Source: Serripes groenlandicus | Taxonomy: Eukaryota; Mollusca; Bivalvia; Cardiida; Cardiidae | Assembly (NCBI GenBank): GCA_031761405.1 | Contig: JASEVX010000011.1 | Span: 65,327,217 to 65,391,216, forward strand | Reading direction: 5' to 3' | Length of the DNA: 64,000 bases | Shown here: piece by piece, positions 42,714 through 52,782 of the stretch | Layout: each line of letters starts with the position of its first letter | Numbering within the stretch: position 1 is the stretch's first letter | Translations under genes and position numbers: made by a program | The notes under the pieces: generated by a model | Told to the model about the DNA's origin: nothing | Seen by the model: the letters and a program-made list of their open reading frames with translations, nothing else | Databases searched by the model: none

Positions 42714-43463
42714 ATGGAAACAAATGGAGATAGTAACGGTCCATCCAATCATTTACAACTGTATGTGAAAGCTGGAGACAACGGCAAGAATTACGGTGCC
42801 TGTCCTTTCTGCCAGATGATCTACATGATACTGGATCTAAAATCTCGCAATGAGGAGCTGACATATGACGTAAAAACTGTCAGTATGTCACGGCCCCCAG
42901 AGGAATTCAAGAAGCTTGCCAACAGGTTACCTGTTTTGAAACACGGCGATGAAATTCTCACTGACAATGATGAGATTGTTCAATATCTCGACAGAAATTT
43001 CCCGCATCCAGATCTTCGATTTGATAATGAGGCGGCCAATGCTGTGTGTCTTACATTCTTTTCTAAGTTTTCTTTCTACATAAAACAAGTGAAAAATAGC
43101 GCCGATGGTTTATTGAAGGAATTGCGTGCATTGAATGCTTTTCTTGAAAAAGCTGGCACACAGTACTTATGCGGAGATACCATTACAAATTTAGATTGCC
43201 TAGTCCTTCCTAAGCTGCAGCATGTACGCGTCGCTTGTAAAGCAATGAAGGACTTTGACATTCCGAGAGAGAATAAGGGTATATGGCGATACTTAGGGCT
43301 CGCGTATGGCAGTACTACCTTCCGTAAAACGTGTCCATCTGATCAGGAGATCGTTTTCCACTGGAGTCAGAAAGCGGAGACGCCTCATTTAAGCGAGGAG
43401 AAACTGAAGGAGTACTCGACAGACATAGAACCCCGGTTCTCCATTGATATCCCGGAATTGTAA
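42714..43463 (+). CDS. Chloride intracellular channel protein (CLIC/EXC-4-like)
   Basis: CLICs are GST-fold proteins that occur soluble, with glutaredoxin-like oxidoreductase activity, and membrane-associated. The 249-residue frame starts at ATG in AAAAATGG context. The thioredoxin-like N domain (about 14-100) begins LQLYVKAG and carries CPFC at 30-33, a dithiol form of the glutaredoxin-like site that is CPFS in human CLIC1. Leu-Pro at 72-73 (RLPVLKHG) is the cis-proline site. The helical C domain (about 108-235) has SKFSFYIK, YLCGDTITNLDCLVLPKLQH (151-170) and WRYLGLAY, as in the family. The acidic inter-helix loop of vertebrate CLICs is short. The coding region is a single exon behind a spliced leader, so it may be a retained retrocopy or a single-exon paralogue. 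The frame is undamaged. Confidence 0.95.
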   Translation: METNGDSNGPSNHLQLYVKAGDNGKNYGACPFCQMIYMILDLKSRNEELTYDVKTVSMSRPPEEFKKLANRLPVLKHGDEILTDNDEIVQYLDRNFPHPDLRFDNEAANAVCLTFFSKFSFYIKQVKNSADGLLKELRALNAFLEKAGTQYLCGDTITNLDCLVLPKLQHVRVACKAMKDFDIPRENKGIWRYLGLAYGSTTFRKTCPSDQEIVFHWSQKAETPHLSEEKLKEYSTDIEPRFSIDIPEL

Positions 43464-43491
43464 ACACAATTCCTTTGATTCTAATAACGGG

Positions 43492-43622
43492 ACCTTGGAT
43501 AAAGGGCCTATTTCATGTTCTTAAATTCTTATTTGACCTTAGATCCTTGTATTGTTGGTACTCAAAAGAGTCGGCTGGTTGAGAATGAGATGACCCTCAC
43601 TATAGGGTTTAATTGAGTTATG
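43492..43622. mobile_element. Foldback MITE remnant in the CLIC 3' UTR
   Basis: GGATAAAGGGCCTATTTCAT, TTGGTACTCAAAAGAGTCGG and CACTATAGGGTTTAATTGAG; much of the right half is lost. It lies between the CLIC stop and its polyadenylation signal. Confidence 0.65.
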
Positions 43623-43778
43623 TTAGTCGGTGGATCAAAGACCAGTTTACCCTTCCATACTTTTGCCTCTGTTATAGACGGACATGTAGCTCATAATTGT
43701 GTAACCAGAGACACGTACATGTTAATAAGATACAAGATAGCTAGATACCAGTTAACTAGATGCTATTTGAAACAGAAA

Positions 43779-43784
43779 AATAAA
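43779..43784 (+). promoter_or_regulatory. Probable CLIC polyadenylation signal
   Basis: AATAAA 316 bp after the stop codon, the first canonical signal downstream. Confidence 0.5.
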
Positions 43785-43997
43785 GTTTCTATTGAGCACA
43801 AACAAGCCGAGACCTAAATGTTTGCACTGTTCATACTCACAAACCAATTTTAAATGTCACTCAAATTCAAATGTTGTGGGCTTAGCCTCAGGGTTATTTA
43901 TCAGAATGTCATTTCACCTACCAGAAATCTTGACTACTCTCATTGTGGGCTATATTTTGATATCATACTTAAGGTATTTCTAAATTTGTTGAAACCC

Positions 43998-44190
43998 TTA
44001 ACCCTTTCCAAAAAACAGAATGCTTTTTGACGCATCTGCAATAGACTTTTGAAAGCATTGAGGCAAAAGTAGAAGTTGCTTATAATGAGCCAATTCTCCT
44101 TTTACTACAATGTTTCCAATTTTATTCAATCCATTTATAATGTTTTCAAAGTTGTCTGCTGAGGATTTGATGTATGCGGGAAAGTGTTAA
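43998..44190 (+). mobile_element. TTAA MITE, diverged
   Basis: TTAACCCTTTCCAAAAAACA to TATGCGGGAAAGTGTTAA; centre GCTTATAATGAGC. Confidence 0.8.
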
Positions 44191-44202
44191 CCGGCTACAG
44201 GT

Positions 44203-44410
44203 TTGCGGCAAATAACTTTTGAAAACATTGCAAGGAAAGGAGAAACTGCTCAAAACAAGCAATTTCTCCTTTCCCACACTGTCATCAATTTTTTATCTAT
44301 TTTGCAGATCTATGTCGAAAATGGATTTGATGATCCTACAGATCAATTTATTCTTTCTCCACAATGTTTTTTTCATGGTATTGTCTGCTGTAGAGCCATC
44401 TGTTCCAGCC
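44203..44410. mobile_element. TTAA MITE, decayed
   Basis: GCTCAAAACAAGC centre with AATTTCTCCTTTCCCACAC; flanking arms eroded. Confidence 0.5.
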
Positions 44411-44544
44411 TAAGCCTCCAAACAAATGTGTCAATTTGAAACATCCATCTTCACCAATCTGAATCAGAAATGATTGCAATTCCTTTGGCTCTTTCCTCAG
44501 CCAAATTCTCTTATTGTTTGAGATAAAGAATCATCCTATCTTTC

Positions 44545-44741
44545 CTAGCTCTAGATAAGGGGCACTTTTCATATTCTTATATCTTCAATTATCATAAAAA
44601 CCTATGTTGTGGGTATGAAAAATAACCGTCTCAGTGAGAACATTCTTCTGCATACCCACAACATAGGGTTTGATTTTTAAAAGTAATAAGAGATATTTTG
44701 GGGGGGAAATCCAGTTTACTCCCCCTATATCTAGTCCTCTG
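44545..44741. mobile_element. Foldback MITE
   Basis: AGCTCTAGATAAGGGGC to CCTATATCTAGTCCTCTG; stem AACCTATGTTGTGGGTATG with its complement at about 44650-44670. Confidence 0.82.
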
Positions 44742-44882
44742 TGCTGATAGTAGTTATATGATGAAGTTTTATTTTTATGTGCCATATTTTATATATTTAA
44801 GTTACTTTTCTATTAATTTGCCATTAATCTGAGTTAATAAATTTTATTTTTAGGCTTTATTTTATGTTTATTTTTCATGTTT

Positions 44883-45151
44883 TGGTAGTGACATGGGCTG
44901 TCAATCCAGGGCTTGAGAGTTAAAACCCCAGCTTGGCCAACATTATTTCCCACGTTTGACAAAAGTTAGTGTGACAAGCGTCATTCGTCTTCCACCAATT
45001 GGCTAACAGTCTATGTGGAAAAGCAGCCAGTTGCTTGGAAATACTGTTTTGTGGAGTACTGGTGTGATATAGTCAGGAAACAAGTAGGTGAACTTGTCGT
45101 CATGATATGACTGAAAAATGGTTGAAAATGGTGTTAAACCGCAATCAATTT
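44883..45151 (+). mobile_element. tRNA-derived SINE, full body
   Basis: Head GGCTGTCAATCCAGGGC, body GCAGCCAGTTGCTTGG, tail GATATGACTGAAAAATGG and GGTGTTAAACCGCAATCAAT. The A box is mutated. Confidence 0.8.
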
Positions 45152-45595
45152 ATCATGTTTTACACTATAAGCAATTGAATGAATAAATAAACTCCCGCTG
45201 GGTAATTGTTGGTGTAAATTGAACTAAAAACTTCTATGTAAACTGACCTCTTCATGTATTCATCCTGGGACAGTTCAATTTACATGACCAATAGGGGTTG
45301 GAAATAGTCATATACAAATTCACACAAATTATGTTTTACTATTCTGTTAATGGATAATGTTGTTGCAGTAATGCAGTATTTTAAATAATTTTAGTCAAAA
45401 TGTTTTTACAGATTTTTATGTATATTTAAGGTTTTATTTTAGTGACACAAACGTCTCGTTAATTTTATTTTATAGTGCTTTTTGTTGTTAACCTGTTACC
45501 TTGCTTTTTTGAACATTTTTTTTTATCAAGCAATCCAATACACCTTCCTGCAAATGACATTTTAAATTTGGAGATTCAGCTTTTCAGATGTTTTA

Positions 45596-45812
45596 GGAAT
45601 CCGCTGTGGTCGAGTGGTTAGCGTCGGGGATTTCGAAACCGGGTGTCCCGGGTTCGATCCCCAGTCGCGGCACTACGGTCATGGTGGAGTGCCCTTGGGC
45701 AAGGCACATTTTCTAGCCTAGTACTGGTTTGTTTACCCAGGGATCATGAATAATTAAATTTAATTGCGCGCTAAATGACCTTAGCTGTCGATGCGCCATA
45801 AAACAATATACA
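45596..45812 (+). mobile_element. tRNA-derived SINE, second family, exact TSD
   Basis: Head GTGGTCGAGTGGTTAGCGTC (A box) and GGGTTCGATCCCC (B box), then GTGCCCTTGGGCAAGGCAC, a word resembling conserved SINE central domains. The 13-bp duplication TTCAGATGTTTTA is at 45583-45595 and 45813-45825. Length 217 bp. Confidence 0.9.
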
Positions 45813-45897
45813 TTCAGATGTTTTAAGTAACTCTTTCTAACATGAAGACGTATATTGATGCATCTGCAGCAGACGGCATTTGAAAATATTGTTGCTT

Positions 45898-46319
45898 TAC
45901 TCTTTCCCACCACATACAACAATCTTGCAGCGGATGACTTTGAAAACCAAGTCAAAAACATTGTGACAAAAAGAGAAATTGCTCAATATATTGACTACAT
46001 TATATATATAATATATATCATATCGAGGGCTTGGCGTGAAACAGTTGTAACTAAAAACCTATTTGGAAACCCTGGTTTAGGAGCAATTTTGACCCTTTTG
46101 TAAACAATGCAAATTTAGGTGCCATTGCTCAGAACGAGCAATGGCACCTAAATTACCATTGTTTACCAAGAAAAATGATTTAACCCTTATAAAGACTTTA
46201 TGGCGAAGTGATTAACCTTGGTAAAAAATTACCAATTTTAGTTACAACCATTTCACGCCAAGCCCTCGATATATGTTTTCAAGAGGGGTCAGAAAGGGTC
46301 TATATGTAGAAAAAGTTAA
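45898..46319 (-). mobile_element. TTAA MITE interrupted by a TA MITE
   Basis: TTCCCACCACATACAACAAT ... GAGAAATTGCTCAATA on the left; TTTTCAAGAGGGGTCAGAAA ... AAAAAGTTAA on the right; the insert is 46023-46269. Confidence 0.75.
46023..46269. mobile_element. TA-flanked MITE (Tc1/mariner-like), copy 1
   Basis: Ends TCGAGGGCTTGGCGTGAAAC and the complement (TTTCACGCCAAGCCCTCGA), about 34 bp with two mismatches; TA on both sides. Centre: GGTGCCATTGCTCAGAACG and complement. Confidence 0.85.
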
Positions 46320-46567
46320 GGTTTCGGAAAACTTGCTTATGATGAGTAACTGGATTAAAGAAGATATTGTAGGAAACAAAGTGCAACATATACTTGTGCT
46401 TAGCTTTAGTATAATTATATTAAATGATAGTTAGGGCTAGTTACAATTCATTAATTTGGTTTCCTAGCAACTGAATTTAATTCTGTTATATTAGAATTCT
46501 GTTACATTTGAATCCACATGTCATCAATGAAAATCGATGGTAATTTTGCAATTAATGTAAATCATGT

Positions 46568-46788
46568 TTAACCCTTTCCCTTATGCAACAAAACTGAAGC
46601 AGACAACTTTTAAGACATCTAGGCAAAACATGGAAATCCCCATAATTTAAATAAATGAATTTTTTATTAAACATTGCGGCAAAAGGAGAAATTGTTCATT
46701 TTGAGCAATTTCTTCTTTTGTCACATTGATTTCAAAAGACGTCTGCTGCAAAGGCGTCAGAAAGCGTCTTCATGTGGGAAAGGGTTAA
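46568..46788 (-). mobile_element. TTAA MITE, intact
   Basis: TTAACCCTTTCCCTTATGCA to CATGTGGGAAAGGGTTAA; centre GTTCATTTTGAGC. Confidence 0.88.
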
Positions 46789-46966
46789 ATGTACTTGTCT
46801 GTCTCATCATTGAATGCAATGCTTCCACAAAGACACGTTCAACAGTTTGAGAACAAGATTTTGACAAGATTCTTATTTTTAATCAGCCATATTGCACAAA
46901 GGTATTCACAGATATTATTCACTTTCTGAAACAGCTGCAATATATATTTGGATCTCTCTGTCTTGT

Positions 46967-47223
46967 ATAAACCTTTTCTTATATACAACAAATCTGCAAC
47001 AGACAACTTTTAAAAAGACAAAAGAGTCAAAAATATAGCAAATCTCTATTTATAAAACATCCTCGGTACCCAGGCTATTCATAAACCATATGATACCCTT
47101 GGCAAATTGGCTAGCAAAACTTTGTTTTGAGCAATTTCTTCTTTTGTCACTATGTTTTCAAAAAGCTGTCTGCTGCAGAGGCGTGACCCCGTCAGAAAGC
47201 GTCTATATGAGGGAAAGGGTTAA
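46967..47223 (-). mobile_element. TTAA MITE with extra DNA in the middle
   Basis: Left arm CCTTTTCTTATATACAACAA; right side GCTGTCTGCTGCAGAGGC with an inserted GTGACCCC, ending TATGAGGGAAAGGGTTAA. Confidence 0.7.
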
Positions 47224-47482
47224 TTAAAAACACGATACTGTAGGTTACCCATTAAGAATATATTGAGATAAGAAAAAAGGATTTTAGCTATTGAATTATT
47301 CACTTTATCTTGAGCATTTGGTTAAATAGAAGAGGCTGTGAAGAAACAGGTCTGTGTGAAACAGCATGTTGTAATTATCACAGACTGCTTGAAACTTGGA
47401 GAGAGAGAAAAAATAATATTAGGGTTGATATTATCCCTTCCTTTACCATTTGCTCAAGATATGTTAGTTAGAACTTATTTAT

Positions 47483-47690
47483 TTAACCCTTTCCCTTGTA
47501 CGACAGTTCTGCAGCAGACGTGTTTGAACATATTTTGTCAAAAAATAGAATATCTCTATAATTGAATGGATAACCTATGCCTAAAAGTGGAAAACATTGT
47601 GGCAAAAGGAGAAATTGCTTGTTTTGAGTAATTTCTTCTTTTGTCACTATGTTTTCAAAAAGCCGTCTTATGAGTTTTTGAGTCTTAATA
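47483..47690 (-). mobile_element. TTAA MITE, right end lost
   Basis: TTAACCCTTTCCCTTGTACG left end; centre GCTTGTTTTGAGT; stops after AAAAAGCCGTCTTATGAG. Confidence 0.75.
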
Positions 47691-47837
47691 GGAAAACATA
47701 TTAATCATAAGGGTCGGGAATTAATTTTCTGAAAAACTTTTCTATATCTAGTCGCTATGTTTGAGCTTTGCCAGTCAATCTATATATGTTGTTGGATTAT
47801 GGAGATTTTTTTGATTTATTAACATTCTTCTGTTCCT

Positions 47838-48055
47838 TTTTAATCCTTACCCACGTACATGTACAACAAATTTGCTACAGACAACTTAGAAATATGTAGG
47901 GTAAAATATGTGAACTCTATAAATGGAAGAACAATTATTGAGTAAAGTTGAAACACAGGTGGAGAAAGTGCTCATCAGGAGCAATGTTTCCATTTGCCAC
48001 AATGTTTTTAAAAAATGACGGGGGCAGAGGCGTCTGCATGTGGAAATGTGTTAAT
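47838..48055 (-). mobile_element. TTAA MITE, diverged
   Basis: TAATCCTTACCCACGTACAT to GCATGTGGAAATGTGTTAA; centre GCTCATCAGGAGC. Confidence 0.65.
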
Positions 48056-48231
48056 GGCTGGTCACTTGTAAATACTGCTATTTTCTTCATAAGTCAATGC
48101 TGTTATTGTGCCTTTGCAAAAGTAAACATGAACGAAATTCTGTTAACCCATTCCCCAATACAACATATCTGCATTTGTCTGCATGTGGGAAAGGGTTTAT
48201 AGAAACACTTTGAAAAAGGCAGGTTCACCTT

Positions 48232-48461
48232 TTAACCCTTTCCCTCATACAACAAATCTGCAGCAGACAACTTTGAACATATTCTGTCAAAAGTTGGAAG
48301 ATCTCCATAATTGAATGGATAACCTATGACAAAAAGTGGAAAACATTATGGCAAAAGGAGAAATTGCACGTTTTGTGCAATTTCTTCTTTTGTAACTATG
48401 TTTTCAAAAAGCCGTCTGCTGCAGAGGCGTCAGAAAGCGTTTATATGAGGGAAAGGGTTAT
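48232..48461 (-). mobile_element. TTAA MITE, intact
   Basis: TTAACCCTTTCCCTCATACA to TATGAGGGAAAGGGTTAT; centre GCACGTTTTGTGC. Confidence 0.9.
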
Positions 48462-48802
48462 TTCTCCAAATTTCAAAAGTAGTCTGTTGCTTAGAGAATT
48501 GTTGTACGGTTAGGGTTTATGTCTGTCTCATTATTTGATCATAGAATTCTGCTGGAAGTTGCTTAGTAGCTACTTACTTTGTGTAACATTTTCATTGTCC
48601 ACTGGGGCGCGGGGTGGGGAAATCATGGAAACAGTGTCATCTGAAATATAAGATATAAGATGTAATTTTGATGACAATTTCAAATGCTGACGCATTAACT
48701 GAGGTCTGTATCAGGTGCAGACAAGTTTGTTTGTTGTTTCAGGGAAAGGTTCATGGCTGTCTCTTTGATTTAGAATAGAATTCTGCTGGTTTTGCATGTT
48801 AA

Positions 48803-49083
48803 CCATTTCCCACATACAACAAATCTGCAGCAGACGACTGGCCAAAATATCCAAGCCAAAATGTATAACTCTAAATAAATGAATGTACATGTAGTATTAA
48901 TTTATAGAGTTGAAAACATTGTGGCAAAAAAAGATATTGAAAGTGTGGATACTGTAGAGAGTTGAAAATATTGTGGCCATTTGAGAAATAAGTCATCATA
49001 TGTTATTTCTCCTTTTATTACAAATTCAAATGTAGTCGGCTGTAAACATGTCAAAACACTTCTTCAAGTGGGAAATGGTTTAA
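48803..49083 (-). mobile_element. TTAA MITE, old, lengthened
   Basis: CCATTTCCCACATACAACAA to AAGTGGGAAATGGTTTAA, with a duplicated GAGTTGAAAA-TTGTGGC portion. Confidence 0.6.
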
Positions 49084-49449
49084 TATTTTTATGGTGCTAC
49101 TATATTATCATGCTGATTTTTGCATGTTTACGCAAATAATGCTGTCTCTTTTGAGTTGTACAATTTTTTTGTTTTGATTATAAAAATCCATTCTTCTATA
49201 TGATTGAAATTTGATGCCTCTGCAGAGGACTTTTGTTCACTGGAAAAGGAAATATTGGTCAAAATGAGCATACACTCATCTTGAATAATATCTCTGTTTT
49301 CCAAAGAACTGATACAGAGGCATCAAACCTTGTCTGTATGAGGAAATGGGTTAACGGGGATGTGGTAATCCCAGTTAGAGAGTGGAACCGATCATAAAAC
49401 AATTAACCAATGATAATACAATTAGTCATTCTACTCCCACATCAATTAT

Positions 49450-49668
49450 CCCCTCTCCCACATACAACAAATCTGCAGCAGACAAACATACCCCCAAAAA
49501 CATTGGAAACTCCCTTTAAATGAAAGTACAATAATTGGTTAGAGTTGAAATCATGGTGACAAAAGGAGAAATTGCTCGTTTTGAGCAATTTCTCCTTTTG
49601 TCGCCATGTTATAAAAAGGCTGTCTGCTCCAGAGGCGTCAGCAAGCGTCTCTATGAGGGAAAGGGTTA
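49450..49668 (-). mobile_element. TTAA MITE
   Basis: CCCCTCTCCCACATACAACA to TATGAGGGAAAGGGTTAT; centre GCTCGTTTTGAGC. Confidence 0.85.
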
Positions 49669-49779
49669 TAAATTGCCCCCCATAGATAACAACATTCCCT
49701 CCAAAATATGGAATAGTTTGCACATAGGGGGGGTGCCTTTTTTATGGTATACATGTTTTCACTGATTTCTTGGTTGGTT

Positions 49780-49968
49780 TTAACACTTTCCCACCAAGTA
49801 TGACAAATCTGCAGCAAACACTTTGAAAACACCTGGGCAAAAATGTGGTAAACCTGTATGAAATTGTAGAGAGGCAAAGAGATACACTGTAGAACCAAAT
49901 ATAACTCTCAAAAAGGGGCGTGTTTCAACTGCTGAAATCTTTATTTGAGCTTCACACCCTATGGTGTG
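49780..49968. repeat. 190-bp tandem duplication, unit 1 (TTAA-MITE half plus foldback-MITE half)
   Basis: TAACACTTTCCCACCAAGTA and the GCAGCAAACACTTTGAAAAC arm are joined to AGCTCTCAAAAAGGGGCG-type foldback sequence ending at CCCTATGGTGTG. The composite was then duplicated. Confidence 0.8.
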
Positions 49969-49969
49969 T

Positions 49970-50158
49970 TTAACACTTTCACACCACATATGACAAATCT
50001 GCAGCAGCCGCCTTTGAAAACATCTGGGCAAAAATGTGGTAAACCTGTATGAAATTGTAGAAAGGCAAAGATACTTTGTAGAACCAAATATAGCTCTCAA
50101 AAAGGGGCGTATTTCAACTGCTGAAATCATTATTTGATCTTCACACCCTATGGTGTGG
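49970..50158. repeat. 190-bp tandem duplication, unit 2
   Basis: Same order as 49780-49968 with few changes (AGAGATACACTG versus AGATACTTTG). It continues into GGGTACTCAAAAAGATCGTC, so unit 2 retains more of the foldback stem. Confidence 0.8.
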
Positions 50159-50436
50159 GTACTCAAAAAGATCGTCTCACTAAGACCCACCAGTTTCAAA
50201 TAAATTATGAGTGAGGTTTTTCTTTGGACAAGGACCCATTTTACTCCTACTTTTGACCAAAGTTAGGTAAGAATTAGATAGACATTATTATATAGACATC
50301 AGTAAACCAAGAGAGAACCACATGTTACCTGTAGAATGACAACATCATGCATACATTGGTGTTACTGGGTGTATTGTTGATATGTATACTGGCTGTGTCA
50401 TAGGTAAAAAGACCTTTTGATATTCTTTATGGACCT

Positions 50437-50979
50437 TTAACCCTTTCCATCATATAGACGCTTTCCGGTCGAGCCCCAGTAGCTCAGTCAGTAGCGACGC
50501 AGGCTGTCAATCCAGGGGTTGTGAGTTTGAATCCAGACTCGGCCAACTTTCTTTCCAACGATTGACAAGTCAATGCGACATGCGTCGTTCGTCTTCCACC
50601 AATGGGCTAAGTCTATGTGGAAAAGCAGCAAGTTGCTTGGGAAGATTGTTGTGTGGAGTACTGGTGTGAGAAAACCAGGAAATGCATGAGTAGGTGAACT
50701 GGCCGGCGTGATATAACTGAGAAATTGTTAAAAACGCCGTTAAACCCCAATCAATCGATCAATAGACGCTTTCTGACGCCTCTGCAGCAGACAGCTTTTT
50801 GAAAACGTATACGTAGGGACAAAAGAAGAAATTGCTCGAAACAAGCAATTTCTCCTTTTGCGACAATGTTTTCCACTTTTAGTCATAGGTCATCCATTCA
50901 ATTATAGAGATTTTCTATTTTTTGACAAAAATGTTTAAAGTCGTCTGCTGCAGAATTGTCGTATGAGGGAAAGGGTTAA
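50437..50979 (+). mobile_element. TTAA MITE split by a SINE
   Basis: TTAACCCTTTCCATCATATA on the left and TATGAGGGAAAGGGTTAA on the right. Removing the 296-bp SINE and one target copy leaves about 235 bp, the normal length. Centre GCTCGAAACAAGC. Confidence 0.93.
50466..50761 (+). mobile_element. tRNA-derived SINE, full length, exact TSD
   Basis: Head GCCCCAGTAGCTCAGTCAG, anticodon-arm GGCTGTCAATCC, B-box GAGTTTGAATCCAG, body, and tail GATATAACTGAGAAATTG then CCGTTAAACCCCAATCAAT. The 12-bp duplication ATAGACGCTTTC is at 50454-50465 and 50762-50773. Confidence 0.93.
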
Positions 50980-51149
50980 AGCAGACACATAAAGAATGGT
51001 GCATACAGGTTGTAATACTCAGAACCAGAGTCATGTAATACTTTGTCTACTAATCTATGCATACTGCAAAAAAGTCAACTTCAAGGCGGGTTTTCCTATG
51101 TGTCTTATTTATTACAAGGCTTGTATGCATGCATTGGAATTTGGTTGAC

Positions 51150-51382
51150 CCTTTTACACATACATCATATCTTCAGCATATGACTTTAAAAAAACACCCT
51201 GGCAAAAAATATGGAAAATCTCCAGTCTATATATGAAAATATGATTATTGGATAGAGTTGAAAACATTGTGACAAAAGGAGATATTGCTCATCATGAGCA
51301 ATTTACTTTGTTTGGCACAATGTTTTTCAAAACTAGTATATTGTCTACTTCAAATGCATCTACTTGTTTGGAAATGTTAAAT
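51150..51382 (-). mobile_element. TTAA MITE, diverged
   Basis: CCCTTTTACACATACATCAT to TGTTTGGAAATGTTAA; centre GCTCATCATGAGC. Confidence 0.7.
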
Positions 51383-51566
51383 AAAAGGTTGGCGTTACAA
51401 AGGTGTTGAGATATTGTTTAGGCGGACTGTTTGTGTTTTAGTGAGAGACACAGCTGTTAGTCGACAGTCTGCACATTACACGTGTAACAGCTGGTTTATG
51501 TAACATACACGCAAATCCATATACAACAATGTATCAGACTCCAGTCAGTGTATCTGAATTCATTCT

Positions 51567-51708
51567 TAACCCTTTCCCACATGATTGTAGACGCTCATTA
51601 TGCAATTTCTCCTTTTGTCACAATGTTTTCAATTTTTTTCGCTGTTTTTGTGAAGATATTTTTAGATAAGTCTGCTGCAATTTTGTTGTATGTGGAAAAG
51701 GATTAAAC
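51567..51708 (+). mobile_element. TTAA MITE, left arm shortened
   Basis: TTAACCCTTTCCCACATGAT to TATGTGGAAAAGGATTAA. Confidence 0.7.
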
Positions 51709-51915
51709 CTTTCACAAATACAACAAATCTGCACCAGACGAAATTTGAAACATCTTGGCAAAAATATTCAAAATCTCAATAAAAGATAGTATTATAATTG
51801 AATACATTTGTATAGAGTTGAGAACATTGTGTCAAATTTTGTGAGCAATTTTTTCTTGCGCCAAAATGTTTTCAAAAGTCGTCTGCTGCAGAAGCATCAG
51901 AAATTGTCTGTGATA
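51708..51915 (-). mobile_element. TTAA MITE, right end lost
   Basis: ACCTTTCACAAATACAACAA to GTCGTCTGCTGCAGAAGC; it adjoins the previous copy. Confidence 0.65.
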
Positions 51916-52111
51916 TCAAAATTATGATTAAGACATGATTTTTTTTAGGAAAACATAAAATCAAAGAAAGAATGCAGACCAAACTTATTGTTTTCTTGGA
52001 CATGATTTCTTTTATCAATCTGTTTGTAACAGCTTATTGGCAGAAACATAGAGTCAAATAGGTAAATGGATGTAGACATATTCCAGGTCTCAGGTTTCGA
52101 GATTTTACCAT

Positions 52112-52313
52112 TTCACTATTCACAGATGACTTTTAAAAACATTATGACAAAAGAAGAAATTGCTCATGATGAGCAATTTCTCCTTTGTTCACCGTGTTTT
52201 CAACTTTATTCAGTAATTTTACCTTCATGTATAGATATTTTTTCTTGTTTTTATAAGCCTAGATGATTTCAAAGTCGTCCGCTGCAGATTTGTTGTATGT
52301 GGGAAAGGGCTAA
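52112..52313 (+). mobile_element. TTAA MITE, left end lost
   Basis: CACAGATGACTTTTAAAAAC, centre GCTCATGATGAGC, end TATGTGGGAAAGGGCTAA. Confidence 0.75.
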
Positions 52314-52470
52314 GGAAATGATTTAAATTCACATATCATTGACTCTGCATGGAATAGATTTCAATATCAAGGATTCTGTAACACTCCTCCACAGGAAACA
52401 GTCATTAATAATAGTTAAAACAATATTTTCTGAAAAAAATGTATTTCTTAGATATGTACCTCAGATATAT

Positions 52471-52690
52471 TAACCCTTTCCCATATACAATAAATCTGCC
52501 TTTGATCACATTGAGGCAAAAATATGGAAAATCAATATAAAAGAAAGTGTTATTATTTAATCGAGTTAAAAACATTGTGACAAAAGGAGAAATTGCTCAT
52601 CGTGTAATAATTTCTACTTTCGCCTCAAAGTTTCAAATGTCGTCTGCTGGCATACCGTCAAAATGTATCTGCAGATGTGAAATGGTTAAG
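52471..52690 (-). mobile_element. TTAA MITE, diverged
   Basis: TTAACCCTTTCCCATATACA to GATGTGAAATGGTTAA. Confidence 0.7.
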
Positions 52691-52782
52691 ATTCTCAGTG
52701 GAAAAACAACACTCAAAGGAGTGCTGCACCGCTTTCCTATAATATTGTGCTTGCTTTTGATTTCAATATAAAACGGATTAAT

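Noticed and set aside
45596..45672. Functional tRNA gene with GTGGTCGAGTGG head
   Set aside because: It continues into a SINE body flanked by a 13-bp target duplication, and a 45-bp head fragment occurs at 62031.
50466..50545. Functional tRNA-Asp gene
   Set aside because: A and B boxes are present, but the acceptor stem does not close and a SINE body and tail follow; the same head recurs at 35674 (complement), 44883 and 57426.
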